Shown: one piece after another, positions 16,621 through 23,572 of the stretch
How the letters are laid out: the number at the start of each line of letters is the position of its first letter
How positions within the stretch are numbered: the stretch's first letter is position 1
Position numbers and translations under genes: made by a program
The notes under the pieces: generated by a model
The model's input: the letters and a program-made list of their open reading frames with translations, nothing else
Told to the model about the DNA's origin: nothing
Databases searched by the model: none
Assembly (NCBI GenBank): GCA_009837395.1
Contig: VXTP01000043.1
Coordinates: forward strand, 248,001-312,000
DNA from: Gemmatimonadota bacterium
GTDB taxonomy: Bacteria > JAAXHH01
Direction: 5' to 3'
Length of the DNA: 64,000 nucleotides

Positions 16621-16648
16621 GATTTACATAATATCTATTATGCGAAGT
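16621..16648 (-). other. dif: Xer recombination site, dif-like
   Basis: Read on the - strand the 28 bases divide into ACTTCGCATAA, TAGATA and TTATGTAAATC, the 11-6-11 layout of XerC arm, centre and XerD arm. From memory, the right arm matches the B. subtilis site at 9 of 11 and the E. coli site at 8 of 11; the left arm matches each at 8 of 11. The inner CATAATA / TATTATG is perfectly symmetrical (16627-16642). It lies in a non-coding AT-rich spacer, as expected for the chromosome-dimer resolution site at the replication terminus. Confidence 0.75.
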
Positions 16649-16722
16649 AGGGTTTTGGAGGGGTAAACGAGGAATTTTGGGGTCTGGGGCTATAAATCGG
16701 ATAAGAAAAGCATTAAAGCACC

Positions 16723-16911
16723 TATGTACAAATATAAATCGAGTTGTACAATCACCATGTGCCAGATGTACAAATAAATAACAATTAGTACAAACGGTGA
16801 TTCAGGATATACAAAGATATATAGCGTTGTACGACAGTGTTTTATACAAACCAGTGAATAATTGTACATAATGTGGGCAAAATTGTACAATAAGTAGATA
16901 AATTGTACATT
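16723..16911. repeat. Phased TTGTACA motif array, right arm (array B)
   Basis: Ten motif positions with centres at 16727.5, 16747.5, 16769.5, 16789.5, 16810.5, 16830.5, 16845.5, 16865.5, 16886.5 and 16906.5. Steps are 20, 22, 20, 21, 20, 15, 20, 21 and 20 bp. Exact TTGTACA starts at 16744, 16862, 16883 and 16903; TGTACA also at 16725 and 16767; the others keep at least TAC. It begins about 75 bases to the right of the dif-like site and ends about 50 bases before the oxidoreductase gene. Confidence 0.85.
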
Positions 16912-16958
16912 CGTCGAATTCGGATACTCTTGGAATCCAGGTATAATCCTACCGGTTA

Positions 16959-17990
16959 ATGTCAGAAACCCGCGTTTCATCACAACAAGTTACTTCATTG
17001 CGTCCACGTCGATTTGTCAGCTCAGAATTCAGAAAAATAGGACTGGAGGAGTATGATCTTCCTCCGGTACCGAATGATGGCGTACTCGTCCAAACCGAGT
17101 ATACAGCTGTTAGCGTGGGCACGGAGATATTCAACTTTATAAATGGTTGCGAGCCAGGTGGAACGCCGAGGTTTCCGCGATACACAGGTTATTGTAATAC
17201 AGGCGTAGTTTTGGAGGTTGGAAAGGATGTAAAGGAAATTGTTCCGGGCGACCGTGTTACTGGACAGGGGAATCATGCAAGTCATTCGATAATGTCTGGC
17301 TTAATCACCAAGGTGCCGGCGAATGTATCATCCAGGGCCGCGGCTTTCATGGTTATGGGGGCGACTTCGCTACATGGCCACCGCGTTGCCCGTCCGGAAC
17401 TGGGCGAGGCCGTGGTGGTGACCGGCATGGGAATCGTGGGTCAGCTGGCCGCCACTTTTGCGAAACTGAGCGGTGCCGTACCTGTTATCGGCGTGGATCT
17501 GGATGACTTTCGCCTTATAAAAGCCCGTGAACGCGGGGTCGACGTATGTATCAATCCGGATAATGAAACCGATGTGGCCGAAGCGGTGCGCCGGCACTGC
17601 GCGGCAGACGGTGCGGACCTGGTCATCGAAGCAACCGGCATTCCCGGTGTATATCCGATGGCGCTGACCCTGCCGCGCCTCGGCGGACGTCTGCTCGCGC
17701 TCGGTTCCCCGCGCGGATCGGTGGAGGTGAGTTTCTTACACGAGGTCCATCTGCGCGAGGTCACGATTCTAGGCGCCCACCAACCTAAAACGCCCGACGA
17801 GGCCGACCTGTACTATCCCTGGGGCAAGTGCAGGGACCGCGACCTGGTCCTGCGGCTCATGGGTGAAGGAAAACTGCCGATCGAGGACCTGATCACTCAC
17901 GAAGCCGACCCCTCTGACTGCCAGTCTGTCTACGATATGCTTGCAGATGATCCCAGGGAGGTGCTGGGGGTGGTGTTCAGGTGGGTGTGA
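16959..17990 (+). CDS. MDR-family (zinc-type alcohol dehydrogenase-like) oxidoreductase
   Basis: 343 aa. It has a GroES-like N-terminal domain (about 20-140) and a Rossmann domain with GMGIVGQLAATFAKLSGA (about 155-172) and ATGIPGVYPMAL. The structural four-cysteine zinc lobe is absent and the usual catalytic CGSD motif is replaced by VSVGTEIF, so it resembles the BchC/threonine-dehydrogenase-like MDR proteins lacking canonical zinc sites. NAD(P)-dependent sugar or polyol oxidation is a guess. The first third is AT-richer than the rest and there is no clear ribosome-binding site. Confidence 0.8.
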   Translation: MSETRVSSQQVTSLRPRRFVSSEFRKIGLEEYDLPPVPNDGVLVQTEYTAVSVGTEIFNFINGCEPGGTPRFPRYTGYCNTGVVLEVGKDVKEIVPGDRVTGQGNHASHSIMSGLITKVPANVSSRAAAFMVMGATSLHGHRVARPELGEAVVVTGMGIVGQLAATFAKLSGAVPVIGVDLDDFRLIKARERGVDVCINPDNETDVAEAVRRHCAADGADLVIEATGIPGVYPMALTLPRLGGRLLALGSPRGSVEVSFLHEVHLREVTILGAHQPKTPDEADLYYPWGKCRDRDLVLRLMGEGKLPIEDLITHEADPSDCQSVYDMLADDPREVLGVVFRWV

Positions 17991-18014
17991 GTAGCGACCG
18001 GGCTTAAACTTCGC

Positions 18015-18194
18015 CTAGGAACGAACATTACCTGTGCGGCTCTTGGGGTCTGAGGCCCGCCCAGGTTCTGTTTTATCGGTTGGGATCTTACCCGGGAGAC
18101 CGCTCCAGTCGGGTTTAGATGGATCCCGAATTAACTTGATATGTGCCTGGATTTTCGGAGCCGGTATTCGCTTAACGTGATCTTTGAGGCTCAT
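18015..18194 (-). CDS. Small ORF (59 aa) downstream of the trypsin-like protease
   Basis: Begins MSLKDHVKRIPAPKIQAH and ends NVRS before TAG. The ATG at 18194 is preceded by GAGGAGAG at a good distance, and it begins 14 bases after the protease stop on the same strand, so it is placed as a second cistron. It is basic and rich in Lys, Pro and Asp, with no membrane segment and no recognised family. The strong ribosome-binding site is the main argument that it is real. Confidence 0.45.
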   Translation of the reverse strand: MSLKDHVKRIPAPKIQAHIKLIRDPSKPDWSGLPGKIPTDKTEPGRASDPKSRTGNVRS

Positions 18195-18208
18195 ACTACT
18201 CTCCTCGA

Positions 18209-19102
18209 TTACCTTGATAGGTATGGAACGTTATGTTGATCAAGAATAGCCCTGATTGCCATGACCGTAACGGCTCTACCTACATAATATGACCAATCCG
18301 GCTCAGCCGTCGCAATGGGATATTTACGGGTATTGACTTGAATCCCACAGACCAGGCCATACTCATCCACAACAGGACCGCCACTCTGACCTCCCAAACC
18401 GGGCGAACTGGTTTCCATCCAAGCGCGTGCCATATAAGGGAAGTCGACAAAACGACTAACCAGTGCCTCGTTTATAAACTGTGGAAGTCTGTCTATATTG
18501 TAAAACTCAAACGTCCGGTTATTCCACCTTGGTTGGAAGCCTTCTTCAATGAAGGGATATCCAATTCGGCATAAGAGTTCTCCAGGTAATACTTCCCCGG
18601 ATCTAAAAACGGGATACTGGTGGTTTGGAGAAGGAGTGTAGCCTTTTAGTTTCCCCCATCCAAAATCAAGTTCTTCATGTATGTACCCGCCATCGAATAC
18701 AGCCTCAGTCGATCCGAATTTAGTAGTGTAAGAACTTGGTGGATTTCCCGCTTCCGGGGGCCGACTAATGCAGGTTAATACATGTGCTGCTGTTATGAAA
18801 TCACCGTCTTCGTTCACGATCAGACCTGCTCCCATGTTCCATGCCACACCTCCGTCTGATTGCAGCCAAGCAGTCAGAATCGGCATGACTATGTTCTCCA
18901 GCCGGCCATACGCATTCTGAAACACTTTAGACTCCCTTCTGGTTGTTACCGTCGTAGTAGATCTGGCTGTAATCGGAGGTCCAGTGAGGAAGATGATCAG
19001 TCGTATTAAGTAATAGTCGATTTCACAGCTTGCTTGTTCGTAAAGATCGGCCTTGGTTCTACACTTACTGCCCCGACGACCCACGTCCCTATTCCCCGCC
19101 AT
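18209..19102 (-). CDS. Trypsin-like serine protease
   Basis: 297 aa. The catalytic triad is visible: H107 in FITAAHVL, D146 in EELDFGWGKL and S240 in GGQSGGPVVDEYG. There is no PDZ domain and no convincing signal peptide; a short hydrophobic stretch lies at about residues 28-42. It resembles the lone bacterial trypsin-2 proteins rather than DegP. The start ATG 19102 has an AAGGAG site. The gene has lower GC than the flanking operons, which may mean transfer or simply its place near the terminus-like locus. A small ORF follows in the same direction. Confidence 0.85.
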   Translation of the reverse strand: MAGNRDVGRRGSKCRTKADLYEQASCEIDYYLIRLIIFLTGPPITARSTTTVTTRRESKVFQNAYGRLENIVMPILTAWLQSDGGVAWNMGAGLIVNEDGDFITAAHVLTCISRPPEAGNPPSSYTTKFGSTEAVFDGGYIHEELDFGWGKLKGYTPSPNHQYPVFRSGEVLPGELLCRIGYPFIEEGFQPRWNNRTFEFYNIDRLPQFINEALVSRFVDFPYMARAWMETSSPGLGGQSGGPVVDEYGLVCGIQVNTRKYPIATAEPDWSYYVGRAVTVMAIRAILDQHNVPYLSR

Positions 19103-19242
19103 CCCGATTTTCTCCTTGATCGAACCGTGATTTACCCGTTAAGTTAGCGGTCAGGATTCGCCCATGCACGGGTACGTCCTTAAACGCATAACCATCTGTA
19201 AAACAGGTATTTATCGATAACTAGAAATGGAGAGGATGCCCC

Positions 19243-19485
19243 ATGACCGTTTCCGTAAAGCTCTTTGCCACCCTGAGAAAATACCTGCCCGAGGACGCAG
19301 TCAACAAAACGGCGACGATTGAGCTCGGTGACCAGGCCACGGCGGGCGACATCATCTCGCAACTGGCCATCCCCGATGGACACATACATCTGATCCTGAT
19401 CGACGGAAAACACTCGGCTGAAGACACCCCGTTGACGGACGGCGCGGTGGTCAGCTTCTTCCCGCCGATTGCCGGCGGGGTCTAG
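19243..19485 (+). CDS. MoaD/ThiS-family ubiquitin-like sulfur carrier
   Basis: 80 aa beta-grasp protein with MTVSVKLFATLRKYLP at the start and FFPPIAGGV at the end. Thiocarboxylated carriers end in Gly-Gly; here one extra valine follows, so trimming or a tolerance for the extra residue would be needed. It could serve molybdopterin, thiamine or another sulfur-transfer reaction. No moaE or thi genes are in the window to decide. The next ORF begins 5 bases later. Confidence 0.85.
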   Translation: MTVSVKLFATLRKYLPEDAVNKTATIELGDQATAGDIISQLAIPDGHIHLILIDGKHSAEDTPLTDGAVVSFFPPIAGGV

Positions 19486-19490
19486 GACAG

Positions 19491-19784
19491 GTGTCCTGCC
19501 ACACCTATTTCGGATTCAAGCTGGAAGACGCTGTCCGGGGCCTGAAACGGGCGTTGCGGGACGAGAACATCCCCGTCGTGTCCGTCCGCGAGGTCGATGA
19601 TCGGGTCGTATTCGCGATCGATGTCGCCTCCGAAACCGGGGAAATCATCCTGGCCTACCATACCACGAAGTCCCATCCCCTGGCCAGGCTGGGTGAAATC
19701 CCCGCGATAGAGGTCACGGTCGACGACCACCTGCCCGATGTCAAACCCGTGCTGACCATGGCCTTTTTGAGAGGCGGAGGTTGA
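19491..19784 (+). CDS. Hypothetical protein, 97 aa
   Basis: I do not recognise this family. It begins at GTG 19491, 5 bases after the sulfur carrier, and ends 4 bases before the OmpA-like gene, so all three look co-transcribed. It is a soluble alpha/beta-type sequence with alternating strands (VVSVREVDDRVVFAIDV, EIILAYHTTKSH) and one cysteine (C3). Start choice is uncertain. Confidence 0.65.
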   Translation: MSCHTYFGFKLEDAVRGLKRALRDENIPVVSVREVDDRVVFAIDVASETGEIILAYHTTKSHPLARLGEIPAIEVTVDDHLPDVKPVLTMAFLRGGG

Positions 19785-19788
19785 CCTG

Positions 19789-21336
19789 ATGCGAGCAGGG
19801 ATCCTGGTTTCCCTTTGCTTTTGTATTTCCTTATTCCTGACGACTCCCCTTCCCATATCGGCGCAAGGCTCCGGGAGCGGTAGTGCAGCCAGTGCGGCCA
19901 GTGCGGCCGGTCGGATCACCGCGGCTACTTCGGCCCTGAATCAGCTTTCCGATCTGGACGCCGGTTTCCTGATCCCTGATACCTACAACAAGGTCCAGGA
20001 GGCCTACGATCGATATACCCGGGATATACGAGAAGGCAAATCAACCCGGGATATCGATCGGTCCTATACGGAGTTCGACGCCGCCCTGGTCCTGGCGCGG
20101 GAACGGCTGGATCGCGTAAACGAGATCCTGATGGTGCCGCTGGAGAAACGGTCGGCGGCCCAGCGGGCGAACGCCCCCGCGATGGTTCCGGATGCCTTCG
20201 AGGAGGCCGAAAGCCGCCTCGAACGGGCCATTTCCAGGCTGGAAGACGACCGGGTCTCCGACGCCTTCGCCCAGGGACAGGAAGCGGCCGCACTCTATGA
20301 TGACGCGAGGTCGTCGGTGATCGAGATGTCGCTCATCGGATCGGCGCAGATCGGCCTGGCCGAAGCCGAGAACCAGGATTGGGACCGGTTGGCCCCGGCG
20401 TCCTTCGCGCAGGCCCGCCGGTTGGTGGACGAAGTAACCGGCGCGCTGGACCGCGGAGAACCCCTGTCCGCCGCGCTCCGAAGCAAGGCCCAGACCGCCA
20501 ATTACGCGGTACGGCGCGCCATTGAGATTGCGGCGCAAGTCGATGGGCTTCGCAGCGATCCCGGGAACTGGGAGCGCATGTTGCTGGCACGGGAGGATCT
20601 CGTCCGACAGGCCGCCGACATGGCGGGGGTCGCCGCCGATTTTCTGGCCGATGACCCGCAGGCGATTATGACGGCAAGCCTGCACACACTCGCCGCGCGG
20701 CAGGATTCCCTTGACCTCCTGCTCCAGCGGGCAGAGGAGGACGCCGCGGCCCTCAGGGCCGAGGTCGATTCCCTGCACCAGGCCATCGAAGAGCAGCAGA
20801 TTCGTTTGTCGTCCATGGTGGAGAGTTACCAACAGGACCTTCAGCAGAGAAAAGAGGAGATTGACCGGGAACGTCGTGAACTCAGGGAGTACCTGTACGA
20901 AAAGACCCAGCTGGATGCCGCCGCACAGGCCCAGGAACGTTTTTCGGACAGCGAAGCGATCGTGGTGCGAGATGACGACCGACTTACCCTGCGGCTCATC
21001 GGGCTGTCTTTCCGGGCGGGAAGAACGGAAATACCTGGAGGCGCGCGCGGGCTGCTCGAAAAACTCGGGGAGTTCCTCGTGTTGTATCCTCAGACCCGCG
21101 TCGCCGTGGAGGGCCACACGGACGCCACCGGCGCGGAGGATAAAAACGTCACCCTCTCGAAGTCCCGCGCCGACGCGGTCATGCAGTTTCTGGCGGACCA
21201 ATCCGGTGTCGAGACCGAACGCATGACGTCCTCCGGCCTGGGCAGCGCCCAGCCCATTGACAGCAACAATACGCGCAGGGGCCGGGAACGGAACCGGCGA
21301 ATCGACGTGATCCTGACTTTCACCAGAGATCTGTAA
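19789..21336 (+). CDS. OmpA-family outer-membrane/periplasmic protein with a helical stalk
   Basis: 515 aa. A signal peptide (residues 1-25, ending ISAQG) is followed by a Gly/Ser/Ala-rich linker, a long alpha-helical, coiled-coil-rich region (about 45-385, DUF4398-like in its first part) and a C-terminal OmpA peptidoglycan-binding domain (about 395-510, VEGHTDATGAEDKNVTLSKSRADAV and RNRRIDV). It should tether the envelope to peptidoglycan. A long hairpin follows the stop. Confidence 0.88.
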   Translation: MRAGILVSLCFCISLFLTTPLPISAQGSGSGSAASAASAAGRITAATSALNQLSDLDAGFLIPDTYNKVQEAYDRYTRDIREGKSTRDIDRSYTEFDAALVLARERLDRVNEILMVPLEKRSAAQRANAPAMVPDAFEEAESRLERAISRLEDDRVSDAFAQGQEAAALYDDARSSVIEMSLIGSAQIGLAEAENQDWDRLAPASFAQARRLVDEVTGALDRGEPLSAALRSKAQTANYAVRRAIEIAAQVDGLRSDPGNWERMLLAREDLVRQAADMAGVAADFLADDPQAIMTASLHTLAARQDSLDLLLQRAEEDAAALRAEVDSLHQAIEEQQIRLSSMVESYQQDLQQRKEEIDRERRELREYLYEKTQLDAAAQAQERFSDSEAIVVRDDDRLTLRLIGLSFRAGRTEIPGGARGLLEKLGEFLVLYPQTRVAVEGHTDATGAEDKNVTLSKSRADAVMQFLADQSGVETERMTSSGLGSAQPIDSNNTRRGRERNRRIDVILTFTRDL

Positions 21337-21343
21337 TAGAACA

Positions 21344-21397
21344 CGCACCGGCGCATATACGCGCGATGTGAGCGTACGATGCGAGGCGTCCGGTGCG
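21344..21397 (+). promoter_or_regulatory. Extended hairpin between the OmpA-like and RraA-like genes
   Basis: Three nested stems: CGCACCGG (21344-21351) with CCGGTGCG (21390-21397), CGCAT with ATGCG, and TACGC with GCGTA, around a nine-base apical loop. No T run follows, so it is a structured spacer or a Rho-type end rather than a clear intrinsic terminator. It covers GTG 21393, which argues against that codon as a start. Confidence 0.5.
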
Positions 21398-21428
21398 GGG
21401 TGAACGCCATTGCGGGGAGAATGCGAAA

Positions 21429-22094
21429 TTGAGCAACGAAATCAGCAGCGAACGCTTCGAAGAGATGAAAGAGAAGCTGTTTTCGGCGGTCATCGCGGAC
21501 GCCCTGGACGCCTGCGGATACCGCGATCAGATCCTTCGGCACGATATCAGGCCCCTGTTTCCGGACGCGGTCGTCGTGGGCCGGGCGCTGACCGTGCTTT
21601 CCGTCGACGTATACGAGATACCCGACGAGCCCTACAAACTGGAACTTGAAGCCGTGGACGCGCTGAAACCCGGGGACGTTCTCGTGGCGCAGACCAACGG
21701 CACGACACGCAGCAGCCTCTGGGGCGAGCTGCTCTCGACCGCCGCGGAGGCCCGGGGAGCGCGCGGCGCCGTGATTGACGGCTTTACCCGGGATTCGCAG
21801 GCCATCGCCGACATGGGCTTTCCGCTGTTCGTCCGCGGCATCGCGCCCTATGATTCGAAGGGTCGGAGCGACGTCATCGCCTACAATACGCCCATCGACT
21901 GCGGCGGCGTGAAGGTCTGTCCGGGCGATCTTGTTTTTGGAGACTTCGACGGAGTCGTGGTCGTTCCGCGGGCCGTGGAAGAACAGGTACTGAACGCGGC
22001 CTTTGAAAAGGCGGCCGAAGAGAAAGAGGTCAAGCAGGCCCTTCAGAACGGCATGTCCGCCACCGCCGCCTTCGAAAAATACGGCATTCTCTGA
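21429..22094 (+). CDS. RraA-family protein (aldolase / RNase E regulator-like)
   Basis: About 221 aa from TTG 21429, which follows a GGGGAGA site; a longer form would start in the hairpin. It has the RraA fold signature: FSAVIADALDACGY, PGDVLVAQTNGTTRSSLWGELLSTAAEARGARGAVIDGFTRD and the GDLVFGDFDGVVVVP segment. The G-x20-R-D pattern is that of HMG/CHA aldolases, so a divalent-metal oxaloacetate decarboxylase or aldolase role is likelier than RNase control. The stop overlaps the ftcD ATG (TGATG). Confidence 0.85.
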   Translation: MSNEISSERFEEMKEKLFSAVIADALDACGYRDQILRHDIRPLFPDAVVVGRALTVLSVDVYEIPDEPYKLELEAVDALKPGDVLVAQTNGTTRSSLWGELLSTAAEARGARGAVIDGFTRDSQAIADMGFPLFVRGIAPYDSKGRSDVIAYNTPIDCGGVKVCPGDLVFGDFDGVVVVPRAVEEQVLNAAFEKAAEEKEVKQALQNGMSATAAFEKYGIL

Positions 22095-22999
22095 TGAAGC
22101 CCCTTGTCGAGTGCGTGCCCAATTTCAGCGAAGGACGCGATGCCGGCATCGTGGAGGCCATTGCCGCCAGCATCGCCGCCGTCGACGGTGTCCACCTGGC
22201 CGGCATGGAAATGGACGGAGACCACAACCGCTCCGTGATTACCTTCATGGGTGTCCCCGAAGACGTCGCCAGGGGCGCTTTCGAAGCCTGCCGGACGGCC
22301 CGTGATCTCATCGACCTGAGGCACCACCGGGGCGTACATCCCCGGATCGGCGCCACGGACGTCATCCCCTTCATAACCCTTTCCGACTGCACCATGGACG
22401 ACTGCGTCACCCTTGCCCGGGACTGCGGCGGGGAGATCGGCCGATCTCTCGGAATTCCGGTGTATTTCTACGGGCAGGCTGCCCTGAATGCGCAGCGGAG
22501 CGCGCTTCCGGTTCTACGCCGGGGAGGATTCGAACGCCTGTCCGGGGAGATGGAATCAGACGATGACCTCGCGCCCGACGCGGGTCCGGGCACGGTCCAC
22601 GCTTCCGCCGGAGCCACGGCGGTCGGCGTCCGCGATATCCTTGTCGCGTACAACGTGAACCTGGACACCGACGACGTGCGCGTCGCCCGGAGAATCGCGC
22701 AGGAGGTCCGGGAGAAGAACGGCGGCCTGCCCGGGGTCCGGGCGCTCGGACTGCTGCTGCCGGAACGGCACCTCGCGCAGGTTTCCATGAACCTGACCGA
22801 CTACCGGCAGACGGACATGGCCCAGGCTTACGACGCCGTCGCGCGCCTCGCGGAAGCGGAAGGGGTCGAGGTCCTGGAGAGCGAACTGGTCGGCCTCGCC
22901 CCCCGTGACGCCCTGGGTGGAGCGGCGCCCGGGGACCTGCGCATGGCACCCCTGGATCCCTCCCGGTTCCTGGAATACCACACCCGCCTGTTCGCCTGA
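22094..22999 (+). CDS. ftcD: Glutamate formimidoyltransferase
   Basis: 301 aa, the usual length of the stand-alone bacterial enzyme (N and C formiminotransferase domains, no cyclodeaminase). It transfers the formimino group from formiminoglutamate to tetrahydrofolate in histidine breakdown. Signatures are ECVPNFSEGRD at the N-terminus, HLAGMEMDGDHNRSVITFMG, RHHRGVHPRIGATDVIPF (about 76-93) and SMNLTDY. No hut genes are nearby; translation is coupled to the RraA-like gene. Confidence 0.92.
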   Translation: MKPLVECVPNFSEGRDAGIVEAIAASIAAVDGVHLAGMEMDGDHNRSVITFMGVPEDVARGAFEACRTARDLIDLRHHRGVHPRIGATDVIPFITLSDCTMDDCVTLARDCGGEIGRSLGIPVYFYGQAALNAQRSALPVLRRGGFERLSGEMESDDDLAPDAGPGTVHASAGATAVGVRDILVAYNVNLDTDDVRVARRIAQEVREKNGGLPGVRALGLLLPERHLAQVSMNLTDYRQTDMAQAYDAVARLAEAEGVEVLESELVGLAPRDALGGAAPGDLRMAPLDPSRFLEYHTRLFA

Positions 23000-23047
23000 T
23001 CCCCTTTCCCCGATCCGGTTGCAGCCTCTCGTCAGATTCGTATTTTC

Positions 23048-23076
23048 TTGACTCCGTACCGCGCTCTTCTTATAAT
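23048..23076 (+). promoter_or_regulatory. Promoter of the Rrf2-cysK-cysO module
   Basis: TTGACT (23048-23053), a 17-base spacer and a perfect TATAAT (23071-23076). The best sigma-70 match in the window; it is 46 bases upstream of the regulator's ATG. Confidence 0.85.
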
Positions 23077-23095
23077 GTTGACTAAATTAGTAAAC
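23077..23095 (+). promoter_or_regulatory. Probable Rrf2-family operator
   Basis: GTTGACTAAATTAGTAAAC directly follows the -10 box. It is a dyad with a core of ACTAA-TTAGT and symmetric GTT/AAC ends. The spacing and core resemble IscR/Rrf2 operators. Its place at the expected transcription start points to autorepression of the operon. Confidence 0.65.
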
Positions 23096-23121
23096 TAAAA
23101 CCCGGCGGCCAGGGAGGACGG

Positions 23122-23562
23122 ATGAGGGTTTCAGCCAAGGCGGAGTATGCGTGCAGGGCCGTGCTGGAATTGACAAGGTACCACGACAAGGCGGAAGTCA
23201 TCCACATCAGCGACATCGCCGTCCGCCAGTCCATTCCCGAAAAATACCTCGTTCAGATCCTCCTGCAGCTGCAGCGCGCCGGCCTGGTGCGGAGCAAGCG
23301 CGGAGCGACCGGGGGCTACTCGCTGGCACGGGCTCCGGGCGAAATCTCGCTGGGCGACGTGATCCGGGCCATGGACGGCGCCCTGATCTCCGTCGAAAGC
23401 CTTTCCGGCGACGCCGAGATAACAGACCAACTGAGCGGCCAGCACGTATTGAAGGACGTTTGGCTGGGGGTGCAGGAAAAACTCGGCGAGATCATGGACG
23501 GCATCACGTTCGAAGACATTTCCAGGCAGGCACAGAAAAGCCTGTCCATGTACTACATCTGA
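23122..23562 (+). CDS. Rrf2-family transcriptional regulator (CymR-like)
   Basis: 146 aa winged-helix regulator: MRVSAKAEYACRAVLEL, SIPEKYLVQILLQLQRAGLVRSKRGATGGYSLAR (recognition helix and wing). It lacks the three-cysteine Fe-S motif of IscR (the only cysteine is C11), so it is closer to cysteine-responsive CymR. CymR works with CysK as co-sensor, and cysK is the next gene, 10 bases away. Control of cysteine synthesis is therefore likely. Confidence 0.9.
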   Translation: MRVSAKAEYACRAVLELTRYHDKAEVIHISDIAVRQSIPEKYLVQILLQLQRAGLVRSKRGATGGYSLARAPGEISLGDVIRAMDGALISVESLSGDAEITDQLSGQHVLKDVWLGVQEKLGEIMDGITFEDISRQAQKSLSMYYI

Positions 23563-23572
23563 AGGGTAGCCC

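Larger units (their letters stand above)
16244..16958. other. 715-base AT-rich non-coding spacer holding dif and the two arrays
   Basis: The stretch is clearly AT-richer than its surroundings. Besides the two arrays and the dif-like site it holds a 51-codon ORF (16455-16610, ATG without a visible ribosome-binding site) between array A and dif, and a GGGTTTTGGAGGGG segment just right of dif. No RNA gene was recognised. Confidence 0.7.

Noticed and set aside
16330-16911. CRISPR array reading of the regularly spaced TTGTACA motifs
   Set aside because: The repeated unit is only 7-10 bp and palindromic, the period is 20-21 bp, the intervening sequence is not spacer-like, and no cas genes are present.
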